Below are positions 1-8,276 of a stretch of 64,000 nt of DNA, one piece after another. Within the stretch, counting starts at the first letter, position 1; each line of letters begins with the position of its first letter. Under the pieces are notes generated by a model. That model saw only the letters and a list, made by a program, of their open reading frames with translations, did no database searches and was not told where the DNA came from. This DNA comes from an uncultured Treponema sp. (GTDB lineage Bacteria; Spirochaetota; Spirochaetia; Treponematales; Treponemataceae): NCBI GenBank assembly GCA_946410085.1, contig CAMJZA010000006.1:20264-84263 (forward strand), read 5' to 3'. The position numbers and the translations under genes are program-made.

Positions 1-916
1 TGCCGACGGACTTGCCTTCGATTTTTGCGAATCCGACGACGGACATTGCCGCAAACTCTTCCATGACCTCAAAGAAAGAATCGTCGTCCACCACGCAGTC
101 AATGACCTTGCGGATGTCGTAGCCCTTCTTGCTTTCTTCCGGCAGGACGGTGCTTATTTCCTTCTTCTTTTTCTTTTCGTCGAACTTGAACTTTGTGTCC
201 TGAAGCAGCTTTTCTCCATAGTAGTGGGGGATGTAGTCCAGCAGCTTCCTGACTTTCGCATAGCAGTCCTGTTCACTGCCGCAGCGGAAGTGGGCAACAC
301 CGCTCTTTTCCGAGTGGATTGCAGCGCCTCCCAGTTCCTCCGACGTGATGTCCATGGACAGGACGCTCTTGACGACCTTGGGACCGGTGATGAACAGCTG
401 GCTTATCTTGTCGACGGCGAAGATGAAGTCCGTGATGCCCGGCGAATACACCGCACCGCCCGCACAGGGACCGGCGATGATGCTTATCTGGGGGACGGAG
501 CCGCTCGCCCTGACGTTCTGGTAAAAAAGCTCTCCGTAGCCGCAGAGCGCGTCAATTCCTTCCTGAATCCTCGCTCCGCCCGAATCGTTTATGCCGATGA
601 CCGGGCAGCGTGCTTCGATTGCCTTGTCAATCAGCTCGGCTATTTTCTGCCCGTGCACCTTGCCCAGGCTGCCTCCCTGCACCGTGAAGTCCTGCGCATA
701 GACGGCGACCTTCTTTCCGTTGATTTTGCCGAAACCGGTAATGACGCCGTCATAGGGGATTTCCTTATCTGCCATGCCGAAGCTGGTACACTGGTGGCGT
801 GCGCGGGAATATATCTCGTGGAAACTGTTTTCGTCGCAGAGGGCTGCGATGCGCTCAACGGCGTGCAGCTTGCCCTTTGTGTGCTGTTTTTCAAGATTAT
901 ACGTGTAGTTAGCCAT
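1..916 (-). CDS. Acyl-CoA carboxylase/decarboxylase carboxyltransferase subunit (5' part)
   Basis: The first 305 residues of a biotin-dependent carboxyltransferase of the PccB/MmdA type (propionyl-CoA carboxylase beta or methylmalonyl-CoA decarboxylase alpha); the gene runs off the left edge and the family is usually about 510 residues. It moves carboxylate between biotin and an acyl-CoA. Seen: GGSLG at residues 81-85, SGGARIQEG at 112-120, and the oxyanion-hole stretch GPCAGGAVYSPG at 149-160, followed by GGAAIHSEKSGVAH near 196-209. A lysine-rich stretch lies near residue 255. The start is fixed by a -10 box 7 nt upstream and there is no Shine-Dalgarno sequence, so the transcript may be leaderless. 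Partner subunits (biotin carrier, sodium-pump subunit) are not visible, so the carboxylase and decarboxylase forms cannot be separated. Confidence 0.9.
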   Translation of the reverse strand, partial: MANYTYNLEKQHTKGKLHAVERIAALCDENSFHEIYSRARHQCTSFGMADKEIPYDGVITGFGKINGKKVAVYAQDFTVQGGSLGKVHGQKIAELIDKAIEARCPVIGINDSGGARIQEGIDALCGYGELFYQNVRASGSVPQISIIAGPCAGGAVYSPGITDFIFAVDKISQLFITGPKVVKSVLSMDITSEELGGAAIHSEKSGVAHFRCGSEQDCYAKVRKLLDYIPHYYGEKLLQDTKFKFDEKKKKKEISTVLPEESKKGYDIRKVIDCVVDDDSFFEVMEEFAAMSVVGFAKIEGKSVG

Positions 917-923
917 ATCAAAA

Positions 924-952
924 ATACTAACAGCTATTGCCCTTCAAGTCAA
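924..952 (-). promoter_or_regulatory. Promoter of the carboxyltransferase gene
   Basis: On the minus strand TTGACT (947-952), a 17-nt spacer, and TAGTAT (924-929). The -10 ends 7 nt before the ATG at 916, so transcription should start at or next to the start codon. Confidence 0.6.
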
Positions 953-979
953 TGACAAAAAAAGATATTTTGTCATTGA
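949..979. promoter_or_regulatory. Perfect inverted repeat, probable operator
   Basis: Arms TCAATGACAAAA (949-960) and TTTTGTCATTGA (968-979) form a perfect 12-bp inverted repeat around a 7-nt centre. It overlaps the -35 box of the carboxyltransferase promoter, a position typical of a repressor site. The regulator is unknown. Confidence 0.5.
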
Positions 980-1039
980 AGCACCGGGAAGCCGCTGCCG
1001 GATGCCGGAGCAGCCGTTTTGCCTGCGCCGGATAATTGT

Positions 1040-1113
1040 TTTACTTAAAAATTACTTGACAAATGGTTAAAAGTGTGCAAATATTACTTTGAAAGAAGTT
1101 AATTTACTTAAAA
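1040..1113 (+). promoter_or_regulatory. Candidate promoter with flanking direct repeats before the GH130 gene
   Basis: TTGACA at 1056-1061, 17-nt spacer, AAATAT at 1079-1084. Two identical 11-bp repeats TTTACTTAAAA at 1040-1050 and 1103-1113 bracket it with a 63-bp period, close to six helical turns. A GAGGTAGGA ribosome binding site follows before the ATG at 1130. Rest of the gap: the inverted repeat listed separately. Confidence 0.35.
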
Positions 1114-1129
1114 TAAGCGAGGTAGGACG

Positions 1130-2149
1130 ATGAGCAAGATTGTGAATGGCGAGAATATCCCGAACATGCCCTGGGAAGAAAAGCCTGCGGGCTGCCTGCT
1201 GCCGGTCTGGCGCTACAGTGCAAACCCTGTCATTGACAGGAATCCCTTCCCCGGCATGGGCCGGATTTTTAACAGTGCAGTTGTGACCTACGGCGGAAGC
1301 TTTATCGGCGTGTTCCGCGGGGAAACGACGACGGGCCGTCCCTTCCTGTATCTGGGCCGGTCAAAAGACGCCGTGCACTGGGAATATGATGAGGAGCCGA
1401 TTCACATGCAGGACGAACAGGGGAGGGACTGGGATCCGCTGTATGCATACGACCCCCGCTGCGTCAAGATCGATGACAGCTATTACATCATCTGGTGTAC
1501 GGACTTTGACGGGGCAGCGATCGGACTTGCCGAGACAAAGGACTTCAAGCGCTACCTGCGCCACGAAAACCCCTTCCTGCCCTTTAACCGCAACGGAGTC
1601 CTCTTTCCCCGTAAGATAGACGGGAAGTTCGTCATGCTCAGCCGTCCCTCCGACTCGGGCCATACACCCTTCGGCGACATCCTCCTGAGCCGGAGCCCCG
1701 ACCTCACCTACTGGGGCCAGCACCGTCTGGTCATGCAGAAGGGGGGCAGTGCATGGTGGCAGGGCGTGAAAATCGGCTGCGGCCCGGCGCCCATCGAAAC
1801 GGATGAAGGCTGGCTGATGTTCTACCACGGGGTATCTTCCACCTGTTCGGGCTTTGTCTATTCATTCAGTGCGGCCCTGCTGGACCGGGACTGCCCCAGC
1901 AGGGTGCTGTACCGCTGCAACCGCTACATGCTGACTCCTGAAGTTCCGTACGAGACGACGGGCTTTGTGCCGAACGTCTGCTTCCCGGTTGCGACGCTTG
2001 CCGATCAGGCGACGGGCCGCATCGCGGTCTACTACGGGGCGGCGGATACGGTTGTTGCGCTCGCATTCTGCCGGGTTGACGAAGTCATACAGTTCATCAA
2101 AGACAACAACGAACTGGTCGGCCACGACGGAGACGAAGGGCGCTTCTAG
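1130..2149 (+). CDS. GH130 beta-mannoside phosphorylase
   Basis: A 339-residue glycoside hydrolase family 130 protein. The family phosphorolyses beta-linked mannosides (mannosyl-glucose, beta-1,4-mannooligosaccharides, beta-1,2-mannobiose) to mannose 1-phosphate in the cytoplasm. Seen: five-bladed propeller-type repeats with YLGRSKDAVHWE near residue 70, YDPRCVKIDDSYYI near 108 (carrying the conserved aspartate of the family's catalytic site), RPSDSGH near 173, GCGPAPIETDEGWLMFYHG near 215-235, and YYGAADTVVALA near the C-terminus. No signal peptide, fitting cytoplasmic action. Length matches the oligosaccharide-acting GH130_2-like members; the exact substrate cannot be read from sequence. 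The stop lies 18 nt from the convergent PHP gene. Confidence 0.85.
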   Translation: MSKIVNGENIPNMPWEEKPAGCLLPVWRYSANPVIDRNPFPGMGRIFNSAVVTYGGSFIGVFRGETTTGRPFLYLGRSKDAVHWEYDEEPIHMQDEQGRDWDPLYAYDPRCVKIDDSYYIIWCTDFDGAAIGLAETKDFKRYLRHENPFLPFNRNGVLFPRKIDGKFVMLSRPSDSGHTPFGDILLSRSPDLTYWGQHRLVMQKGGSAWWQGVKIGCGPAPIETDEGWLMFYHGVSSTCSGFVYSFSAALLDRDCPSRVLYRCNRYMLTPEVPYETTGFVPNVCFPVATLADQATGRIAVYYGAADTVVALAFCRVDEVIQFIKDNNELVGHDGDEGRF

Positions 2150-2167
2150 CGCATGGCAGGCGTGCTG

Positions 2168-2881
2168 CTAGCGTATGACCGTTCCCTCCTTGTGCTTGAT
2201 GCGGCTGATGTAATCTGCAATGCACGACAGGGGCGTGTCAAACGCCATGCCGCCGACCGGCATCCTGCCGTCGCTTTTGTCCTCCTGGGCAAAGGCGATG
2301 TTATGGATGTCGGATCCGCCCGTAACCGGGAAGTCATATTCCTTTGCGTACAGCTCAGCAAGTTCGTTTTCACTGGGCCTGTTGCCGCCGTTGTACACTT
2401 CAACGCCGTGTACCTCGCGCGGATGCAGGTGAATTGCCCCGATGTAGTCGCGGAGCCTGAAGGGGTGTGCCTGTATCATGAGTCCGCCCTCGCGGTTCAC
2501 CGCATCAAAAAGCTGCCGGTGGTTCATCGACTCAGCTTCGGGATGGGCGAGCAGCCAGTCCTTGCCCAGGCCGTACACGAGATAGTCATCGCCCTCAAAG
2601 GTCTGTTCGATGCCGAAGAAGACCTTGAAATTCCCGCCGTCCAGCCTGTTCTGCCGTTCTGCTTCGGCGAGTGCGTTCTCATAGCCGGAACAGTACTGTC
2701 TGATCCGTTCCACCCAGTCAAGTTCATGGGAAACTGCCGTATTTCCGCCGAAGAAGTGGTCGGTGACAAAGATACCGTCATAGCCGAGCTGCTTGTAGAC
2801 TGAAATATATTCTGCCCCGCGAGATACGCCGCAGGCGCTTGCCTCGCAGGTATGAAGGTGTGTCTCGTATTTGTACTGCAT
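2168..2881 (-). CDS. PHP-domain phosphoesterase
   Basis: A 237-residue protein with the PHP (polymerase and histidinol phosphatase) metal-dependent phosphoesterase fold. Seen: THLHT at residues 7-11 (metal ligands), a VTDHFFG motif near 36-42, a glutamate in FFGIEQTFEG near 88, QAHPFR near 135, and GGSDIHN near 190. These are the usual metal-binding motifs. The ATG at 2881 gives a protein starting right at the PHP core; a longer reading frame would overlap ndk on the other strand. The -10 box is 8 nt before this ATG. Substrate is unknown; related proteins act on nucleotides or histidinol phosphate. Confidence 0.8.
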   Translation of the reverse strand: MQYKYETHLHTCEASACGVSRGAEYISVYKQLGYDGIFVTDHFFGGNTAVSHELDWVERIRQYCSGYENALAEAERQNRLDGGNFKVFFGIEQTFEGDDYLVYGLGKDWLLAHPEAESMNHRQLFDAVNREGGLMIQAHPFRLRDYIGAIHLHPREVHGVEVYNGGNRPSENELAELYAKEYDFPVTGGSDIHNIAFAQEDKSDGRMPVGGMAFDTPLSCIADYISRIKHKEGTVIR

Positions 2882-2889
2882 GGGGCAAC

Positions 2890-2919
2890 TATATACCTTT
2901 CCCTCCCGATAATCAACAA
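2890..2919 (-). promoter_or_regulatory. Promoter of the PHP gene
   Basis: Minus strand TTGTTG (2914-2919), 18-nt spacer, TATATA (2890-2895); 8 nt to the ATG. A GGGAGGG run sits between the boxes and cannot serve the transcript. Confidence 0.4.
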
Positions 2920-3023
2920 CTGCGGGAACGGCGGCCGATTCTACACTCGCACCCGCTGATAAGCCGAGGGATCTCTTCCGTGCAGCGGCGGGCCTGCTAC
3001 TAGTCAAAGCCCTTCTTTTCCTG

Positions 3024-3029
3024 TATACT
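3024..3029 (+). promoter_or_regulatory. -10 box of ndk
   Basis: TATACT ends 9 nt before the ndk ATG; only a weak -35 (TAGTCA at 3002-3007) is seen. No Shine-Dalgarno sequence lies between, so the mRNA would have almost no leader. Confidence 0.4.
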
Positions 3030-3038
3030 TGTCCAATT

Positions 3039-3485
3039 ATGAGTACGAGATGTTTTACCATGTTGAAGCCCGGCGTATTGAACCGCAGGCTCGTCGGCGA
3101 GGTCATAAGCCGGCTGGAAAAGAAAGGCCTTAAGCTTGTCGGCCTTAAGTTGATTAACATCGGCCCGGAGCTGGCCTCAAAGCACTATGCAGAGCACAAG
3201 GGCAAGCCCTTCTATGATCCCCTCGTTGACTACATTACGAGCGGCCCTGTCGTTGCCATGGTCTGGCAGGGTGACGACTGCATTTCCCTGATCCGCCGGA
3301 TTACCGGTTCTACCAGTCCGCTCGATGCCCACCCGGGAACGATTCGCGGAGACTTCTGCTCCCACACGTCACATAACATCATTCATGCGAGCGACTGCGA
3401 GGAAAGCGCAAAACGGGAAATCGGCCTTTTCTTTCAGCCCGAGGAAATCATCGACTGGGAAGATCAGGCTTCCCTCTGGTTCTAG
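3039..3485 (+). CDS. ndk: Nucleoside diphosphate kinase
   Basis: 148 residues, the normal size. Transfers the gamma-phosphate of ATP to nucleoside diphosphates through a phosphohistidine; cytoplasmic. Seen: the N-terminal TMLKPGVLNRRLVGE, KPFYDPLVDYITSGPVVAM in the Kpn-loop region, the arginine-containing TGSTSPLDAHPGTIRGDF, and NIIHASDCEESAKREI with the active-site histidine (near residue 115). The start at 3039 matches the usual family N-terminus. It is divergent from the PHP gene and followed 51 nt later by gpsA on the same strand. Confidence 0.95.
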   Translation: MSTRCFTMLKPGVLNRRLVGEVISRLEKKGLKLVGLKLINIGPELASKHYAEHKGKPFYDPLVDYITSGPVVAMVWQGDDCISLIRRITGSTSPLDAHPGTIRGDFCSHTSHNIIHASDCEESAKREIGLFFQPEEIIDWEDQASLWF

Positions 3486-3536
3486 GGCTTCCGGCTTCCA
3501 GAAGCGTCAAAAAATTACTGCGGTATGAGGTGGGGT

Positions 3537-4655
3537 ATGGCAACTGAAGGTCATAAGGTCGGAGTGATTGGAGCGGGCGCATGGGGAACGGCCCTTGCGA
3601 CTGCCATTGCCCGGGGCGGAAACGATGTTCAGGCATGGGCAATGGAAGAAGATGTCGTTGCTTCCATAAACAATGAGCATGAGAATAATCGTTACCTTGC
3701 TGGCTACCGGCTTGATCCGGGGCTGACCGCATCATCTGACATAGCGGCCGTTGCGTCCGGCAAGGAGTTCCTCTTTTTGGCAAGCCCCTCCCTCTACCTT
3801 GCTCCGACGGTCAGAAAGATTGCCGGGCTGCCGGGCATCCGGGACGGCTCCACGATTATCGCAGTCCTGACCAAGGGCTTCGTTCCGGCAGCAGACGGAC
3901 CTGCCCTGACCCTGCCGACCATTGAAGCGGAACTGGGGGCGGCCTATAAGGATGCAACGGTGTACGTTGCCGGTCCCAGCCATGCCGAAGAAGTTGCGAT
4001 GGGAAAGATTACCGGTCTGATTGCGGCAAGTTCCCACCACCGGAATGCCATACGGGTGCGGAACCTGCTCCGCGTGCCGGGCATCATGGCATACGCCTCG
4101 TTTGATACGGTGGGCGTGCAGGTCTGTGCCGCCGCAAAGAATGTCATTGCCGTCGTCTACGGCGCCCTTGATGCCCTGTCGGAAAGCAGTCCGGTTTTCG
4201 GCGACAATACGGAAAGCCTCGTCATGGCGGCCGGTTTGAACGAGATTCAGAAAATCGGGTTTGCGATGGGGGCGACCTATGCGGAAACCTTTACTTCGAT
4301 CAGCGGCGTCGGTGACCTCGACGTTACCTGCAAGTCAAAGTTCGGCCGCAACCGGCGATTCGGGCAGGATATCATCAAGACCGACATGCTCGCACAGTTC
4401 AGGGATCTGGACGACCTGATTGCCAACGTAAAGAAAATAGGCTACCTGCCGGAAGGTGCGGTAGCCTGCAAATATGTCCATGAAATTGCGGTGCAGAAAA
4501 AGCTCCGCCTGCCCATCTGTGATGCCCTCTACCGGGTGCTGAACAAAGAAATCTCTCCCCAGCAGTGCCTTGAAGAACTCATCGGGAACCACGGGGAGCC
4601 GCGGGACAATTTTGCCCGCGTCGACCTGTTCAGCCGGGTCGAAGTCGACGGATAG
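3537..4655 (+). CDS. gpsA: NAD(P)-dependent glycerol-3-phosphate dehydrogenase
   Basis: 372 residues. Reduces dihydroxyacetone phosphate to sn-glycerol 3-phosphate for phospholipid synthesis. Seen: the Rossmann motif GAGAWGTALA near residues 11-20, the conserved KGF segment near 120, AGPSHAEEVA near 145, the catalytic lysine in AAKNVIAV near 205, and SGVGDLDVTCKSKFGRNRRFG near 260-280. ATG 3537 was chosen over ATG 3525 because GAGG at 3527-3530 sits 6 nt before it. A 9-bp GC-rich hairpin follows the stop. Confidence 0.93.
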   Translation: MATEGHKVGVIGAGAWGTALATAIARGGNDVQAWAMEEDVVASINNEHENNRYLAGYRLDPGLTASSDIAAVASGKEFLFLASPSLYLAPTVRKIAGLPGIRDGSTIIAVLTKGFVPAADGPALTLPTIEAELGAAYKDATVYVAGPSHAEEVAMGKITGLIAASSHHRNAIRVRNLLRVPGIMAYASFDTVGVQVCAAAKNVIAVVYGALDALSESSPVFGDNTESLVMAAGLNEIQKIGFAMGATYAETFTSISGVGDLDVTCKSKFGRNRRFGQDIIKTDMLAQFRDLDDLIANVKKIGYLPEGAVACKYVHEIAVQKKLRLPICDALYRVLNKEISPQQCLEELIGNHGEPRDNFARVDLFSRVEVDG

Positions 4656-4674
4656 CCCTCCAAAAACGGATGGC

Positions 4675-4697
4675 GCCGCAGAAGCCGTTTCTGCGGC
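4675..4697. terminator. Hairpin between convergent gpsA and RNase genes
   Basis: GCCGCAGAA and TTCTGCGGC form a perfect 9-bp stem around a 5-nt loop. There is no T tract on either side, so termination activity is uncertain. Confidence 0.35.
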
Positions 4698-4758
4698 TGC
4701 CGGAAGCGCTGCCCCGCAATGTGGCCGCGACAGCCGCTCCTTAGGCTGCATGCCCCGG

Positions 4759-6723
4759 CTATTCCGTCTGCGTAAACTCTACGGTCAGCTCGCTCAGATT
4801 GATTTTTCCGGCCTTGACGCGGACCGTCCCGTTCAGGGGAACATCCCCGTTCAGGCCCATGAAGGTTTCGAGTCCGAGTGCCGGTATGAACAGCTGCGGC
4901 TGCTTGCCGCCCTTGTCCACGACGACGGCATCTCCCGTCCAGTCCGGGTGCTGCAGGAGGTAGACGAGCGTCCAGTGCATGTCTGCCTTGCGTTCTGCCT
5001 TGTGGGCAGCCTGGAATCCTGCATCTCCTTCACTTATCCGCATCAGCATGTCATCCTTGTTTATGAGGTCCCGTCCGTCAAGGAAGGCCCGCAGCTGCTC
5101 GTGCGCCAGCAGGTCGCTGTAGCGGCGGAGGGGGCTGGTTACCTGCGTGTACATGCCCAGTCCCAGGCCGCAGTGCATGGCGGGCGAAATGCCGACTGAC
5201 CGCCGGTGCATGCACCTCCGCAGGCGGAACTGCCCGGCAAGGCCTTCCGGCAGGTCGGACGGCAGCGTCGGCGCATCCTGACTGATGAAGGGGAAGGGAA
5301 TGCGGTTCCTGAATGCAAAGTGAGCCGCCCCTTCGCCCGCCAGCAGCATCATCTCGCGTATCATCTCCGAGCTTTCCGTCCGCTCATCCGGTGTAATGGA
5401 AACCTGCTTGTTTTCGTCGAGCGTGATGTGAACCTGGGGAATGTCGATCATGACGGCCCCGGCCCTGACCCGCCGCTCAACGTTTTTTGCCGCAATTTCA
5501 AAAAGCTTTTTCAGCTCCGGGCTGTCCTTCATCGTGTCCGCCTGTTTGTAGCTCAGCCGTTTGACGTTGACGAGCGTCTTGAATACCGAACAGTCCGCGA
5601 TGTTCCCGTCTGCGTCGAGCTTGATGCGGAAGGACAGGGCACGGCTCTGTTCCTTGAGGCCCAGGGCATAGTCTTCCAGGCAGTCTTCGGCAAGCATGCG
5701 GGCTGCCCCTTCCGGCAGGTAGAGCGTTGCCCCCCGCGCCCGTGCCGCCTTGTCGATGGAACTGTCCGGGGCGACCGTACTTGCAGGGTCGGCGATGTGG
5801 ATCCAGAGGAAGGATCCGTCCCATGCGACGGCATCGTCGGGATCGGTGGAATATTCGTTGTCTATTGCGTAGGAAGTCCCTGCAACGGCCAGCCGCTCTT
5901 CATCGGGCGGGGAGGCCAGTCCTTCCGTCGCGCTCTTCATGCTCAGTCCCCAGCGGATGGGATAGGGGTTCCGCGTGATGTCCCACATGCCCGTTTCGAG
6001 CAGGAGCTTGTGGGCATTCTCCGGCGTTTCCTTGAGGTGGGCATCGTGCATCGTGCGGCTCTTGTCCGTCTTGCCGTAGGCAAGGTTTTCCACGTCGGTC
6101 ATGTAGAGGGAATCTTCGGGGAGCAGCGTGCGCTCCTTGAGCCGCTTGAGGAATGCCTCCCGCTTTTCGGCTTCCTGCCCCTTTGCGTCCGCCTTCCTGA
6201 CCAGTTCGTCGATTTCCGCCTGCGGGCGCGGGCAGAACACGAGCTTGCCGTCCATCAGGGCCTTGAGGTCCTGCTTGAAGTACACCGTATTTTTGAGCGC
6301 AAGGTAGTTGCCCCAGCATTCGTCGTCGTTGAACTCCCCCCTGAACAGGGATACCAGATCCTCGAATGTGTGGGAGGCATTCGCCGTTTCTTCATCGGAA
6401 ATCAGCAGTTCGTAGCATTCCCTGACCTGGTCTGCCAGCGCATTGCCGGACTCCTTCTCGTACATTGCATCTTCTGAGGGGGCATGCCGTGCAGCCCAGT
6501 CAAGGACATGTTCCAGTGAAGAAGCCATGCCGCTGCTCAGCAGGACAAAGTCCTTGAAGCGGACGCTCTGCTGGGTATACGCGGCGGGCTTTGTCGCCGT
6601 TGCGGGGGCAGCCTGGTAGCGGATGGGGAACTTTCCGTTCTCGCTTTTTCCGGTGATGACTGCTGCGGTGGATTTATATAATACAATTGTGTTCGTGTCG
6701 ATTATCGTGTTGTTCGTCGCCAT
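4759..6723 (-). CDS. RNase II/RNB-family 3'-5' exoribonuclease
   Basis: 654 residues. Cytoplasmic hydrolytic exoribonuclease of the RNase II type. Seen: an N-terminal region without recognisable cold-shock domains (1-270), then the RNB domain from about 285, with the metal-binding aspartate cluster in YAIDNEYSTDPDDAVAWDG and the C-terminal RNB signature YTQVTSPLRRYSDLLAHEQL near 520-540, followed by a short beta-rich C-terminal domain (S1-like). Length is close to RNase II (about 640) and shorter than RNase R. A promoter with its -10 ending 11 nt before the ATG and no Shine-Dalgarno suggests a near-leaderless message. Convergent with gpsA. Confidence 0.85.
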   Translation of the reverse strand: MATNNTIIDTNTIVLYKSTAAVITGKSENGKFPIRYQAAPATATKPAAYTQQSVRFKDFVLLSSGMASSLEHVLDWAARHAPSEDAMYEKESGNALADQVRECYELLISDEETANASHTFEDLVSLFRGEFNDDECWGNYLALKNTVYFKQDLKALMDGKLVFCPRPQAEIDELVRKADAKGQEAEKREAFLKRLKERTLLPEDSLYMTDVENLAYGKTDKSRTMHDAHLKETPENAHKLLLETGMWDITRNPYPIRWGLSMKSATEGLASPPDEERLAVAGTSYAIDNEYSTDPDDAVAWDGSFLWIHIADPASTVAPDSSIDKAARARGATLYLPEGAARMLAEDCLEDYALGLKEQSRALSFRIKLDADGNIADCSVFKTLVNVKRLSYKQADTMKDSPELKKLFEIAAKNVERRVRAGAVMIDIPQVHITLDENKQVSITPDERTESSEMIREMMLLAGEGAAHFAFRNRIPFPFISQDAPTLPSDLPEGLAGQFRLRRCMHRRSVGISPAMHCGLGLGMYTQVTSPLRRYSDLLAHEQLRAFLDGRDLINKDDMLMRISEGDAGFQAAHKAERKADMHWTLVYLLQHPDWTGDAVVVDKGGKQPQLFIPALGLETFMGLNGDVPLNGTVRVKAGKINLSELTVEFTQTE

Positions 6724-6734
6724 AAGATGCGGCT

Positions 6735-6763
6735 ATTGTAGCAGAAAAGAAGGGCCGTTACAA
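6735..6763 (-). promoter_or_regulatory. Promoter of the RNB exoribonuclease gene
   Basis: Minus strand TTGTAA (6758-6763), 17-nt spacer, TACAAT (6735-6740). The ATG follows 11 nt later. Confidence 0.55.
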
Positions 6764-6868
6764 GGCGGGCTGCCGCCGGTGCACGCCAACCGGACCGCAA
6801 CTGGCAGCCCTGCGACTAACGGGGGCCGGACAGGAACGGCAGGCCCTGTTACGGCGGCGGCCGTTCCC

Positions 6869-6897
6869 TTGACACGCGGGGGACGCCGGTTTATACT
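6869..6897 (+). promoter_or_regulatory. Strong sigma70-type promoter
   Basis: TTGACA (6869-6874), 17-nt spacer, TATACT (6892-6897). It gives the next gene a leader of about 80 nt ending in a GAGGAA ribosome binding site, unlike the leaderless neighbours. Confidence 0.6.
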
Positions 6898-6984
6898 TTG
6901 CAGGCATCCAGGCACAGGCTGCCAGCTCAGACTGTACCTGCTGCAAAAGCCGGTCTCTTTTACACTGGCTGAGGAAGACGTGAA

Positions 6985-8151
6985 ATGAAACTGCCCGGTA
7001 CATTGCTGCCATGCGGAAATTCCGTTGTCAGCCTGCTGCATGCAAACAAACGGAACATGGAATATGCGGCTCTTGCTGTCTGTGTGTTTTACCTGCTTGT
7101 CTTTTTCCTGTATTACAGTTTCGGTTACACACCGTTTCTCCTGAAAAATTTCTGCCGGTGGGATTCTTTTCTGTATCAGTCCATAGCCGAATCCGGATAC
7201 GAGTTCATACCGGTCAATGAGGTTATTTATAACGGAAACTGCGGCTGGTTTCCCTTGTATCCCTTCCTGATTTTTCTGTTCCGGACCATTTTTCATGCAG
7301 GCTATTACTTTTCAGCGTTTCTGCTTTCTTTTTTATGCAGCTACGGGCTGCTTTTCATGCAGCTCAAGATAGCATCGGAGTTTTCAGATGACAAAGCGCA
7401 TGCGGTGAAAATAGTACCGGTCTCCTTGACCTTTGTCGGCAGCATTTATCTGGCAGCTGCCTTTCCGATGAGTTTATGCCTCTTTCTGCTGCACGCTGCG
7501 ATATACTGCGTATTAAAGGAGAAATACGTCCTGTCAGGGAGTTTCCTGTTCGCTGCATGTACGGCGTACAGTACGGCATTTCTCTTTTGCGGAGTTTTCG
7601 GCATTTGTTTTTTCATCGAACTGATCCAAAAAAAGATACACTTCCGCACCTTCCTTCTCCGTATCCTTGAAGTGCCCGTCCTCGGCTTTTCGGGCTGGGG
7701 ACTGGTGCAGTTCATCATCTTTTGTTTTACCGGGAACATGCAGGCCTTCTTCCTGACGCAAAAGAAGTACGGGCATGGAATCCACTCTCCGCTGAAGACG
7801 CTGAGCAGTCTTATCGGGGAACTCAAAAGCGAAGACATCGTGCTGAGCCAGCAGAGTTTTTTCTCCCTGCTTTTTTTTATTCTGGTTGTTTTTACGACCT
7901 GTGTCGTCATACGGAAGCACCTGCTGGGAAAGCGCTTGTATGTCCTGAGCTATTTCAGCATGCTCATTGTCTATCTGTTCCTTTTGATCATGGGCACGGG
8001 TGTCTCCCCGTGGAGACAGTACCTGCTGTGCAACAGCGGCGCGTTCATTCTTGCGCTGGCACCCGGAAAACGGTATTCCGTGCTTGTCCTGTGCGGAGGG
8101 TATGTATTCATAATCCTCACCAAGCTTTTTGCGGCAGGAATTATCGTTTGA
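6985..8151 (+). CDS. Multi-pass membrane protein, PIG-V/GT76-like glycosyltransferase
   Basis: 388 residues with about nine hydrophobic segments. After the first membrane segment comes RWDSFLYQSIAESGYEF (residues about 58-74) and then CGWFPLYPFLIFLF (about 85-98). The pairing of an RWD..xYxxIAxxGY loop and a FPLYP segment is characteristic of PIG-V-type GPI mannosyltransferases and their bacterial relatives, which use polyprenyl-phosphate sugars on the outer face of the membrane. The C-terminal half is hydrophobic with few conserved marks. The acceptor and sugar donor are unknown. It has its own promoter and is convergent with the GH36 gene. A plainer label, polytopic membrane protein, is safe. 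Confidence 0.6.
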   Translation: MKLPGTLLPCGNSVVSLLHANKRNMEYAALAVCVFYLLVFFLYYSFGYTPFLLKNFCRWDSFLYQSIAESGYEFIPVNEVIYNGNCGWFPLYPFLIFLFRTIFHAGYYFSAFLLSFLCSYGLLFMQLKIASEFSDDKAHAVKIVPVSLTFVGSIYLAAAFPMSLCLFLLHAAIYCVLKEKYVLSGSFLFAACTAYSTAFLFCGVFGICFFIELIQKKIHFRTFLLRILEVPVLGFSGWGLVQFIIFCFTGNMQAFFLTQKKYGHGIHSPLKTLSSLIGELKSEDIVLSQQSFFSLLFFILVVFTTCVVIRKHLLGKRLYVLSYFSMLIVYLFLLIMGTGVSPWRQYLLCNSGAFILALAPGKRYSVLVLCGGYVFIILTKLFAAGIIV

Positions 8152-8276
8152 CGGCCCTGACGGCCTGAATTTCTGCGGACACGGCGGTATGATGCGTCCC
8201 CGGAAAGGGGGACGCCGGCAGAAGTCCGCGGGCGGCAGGCGGTGCAGCAGGACTGCCCCTGCCTGCTGCCGGAGCG

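Noticed and set aside
2882..3160. N-terminal extension of the PHP protein to 3160
   Set aside because: It overlaps ndk on the other strand and has no homology; the PHP motif THLHT should be near the N-terminus.
5206..6477. 423-residue open frame opposite the RNB exoribonuclease
   Set aside because: Antisense shadow in GC-rich DNA; no recognisable domain, while the other strand has a full RNB signature.
6623..6988. 121-residue frame across the gap before the PIG-V-like gene
   Set aside because: It overlaps the start of the RNase gene and its promoter and contains a strong promoter itself; composition is not protein-like.
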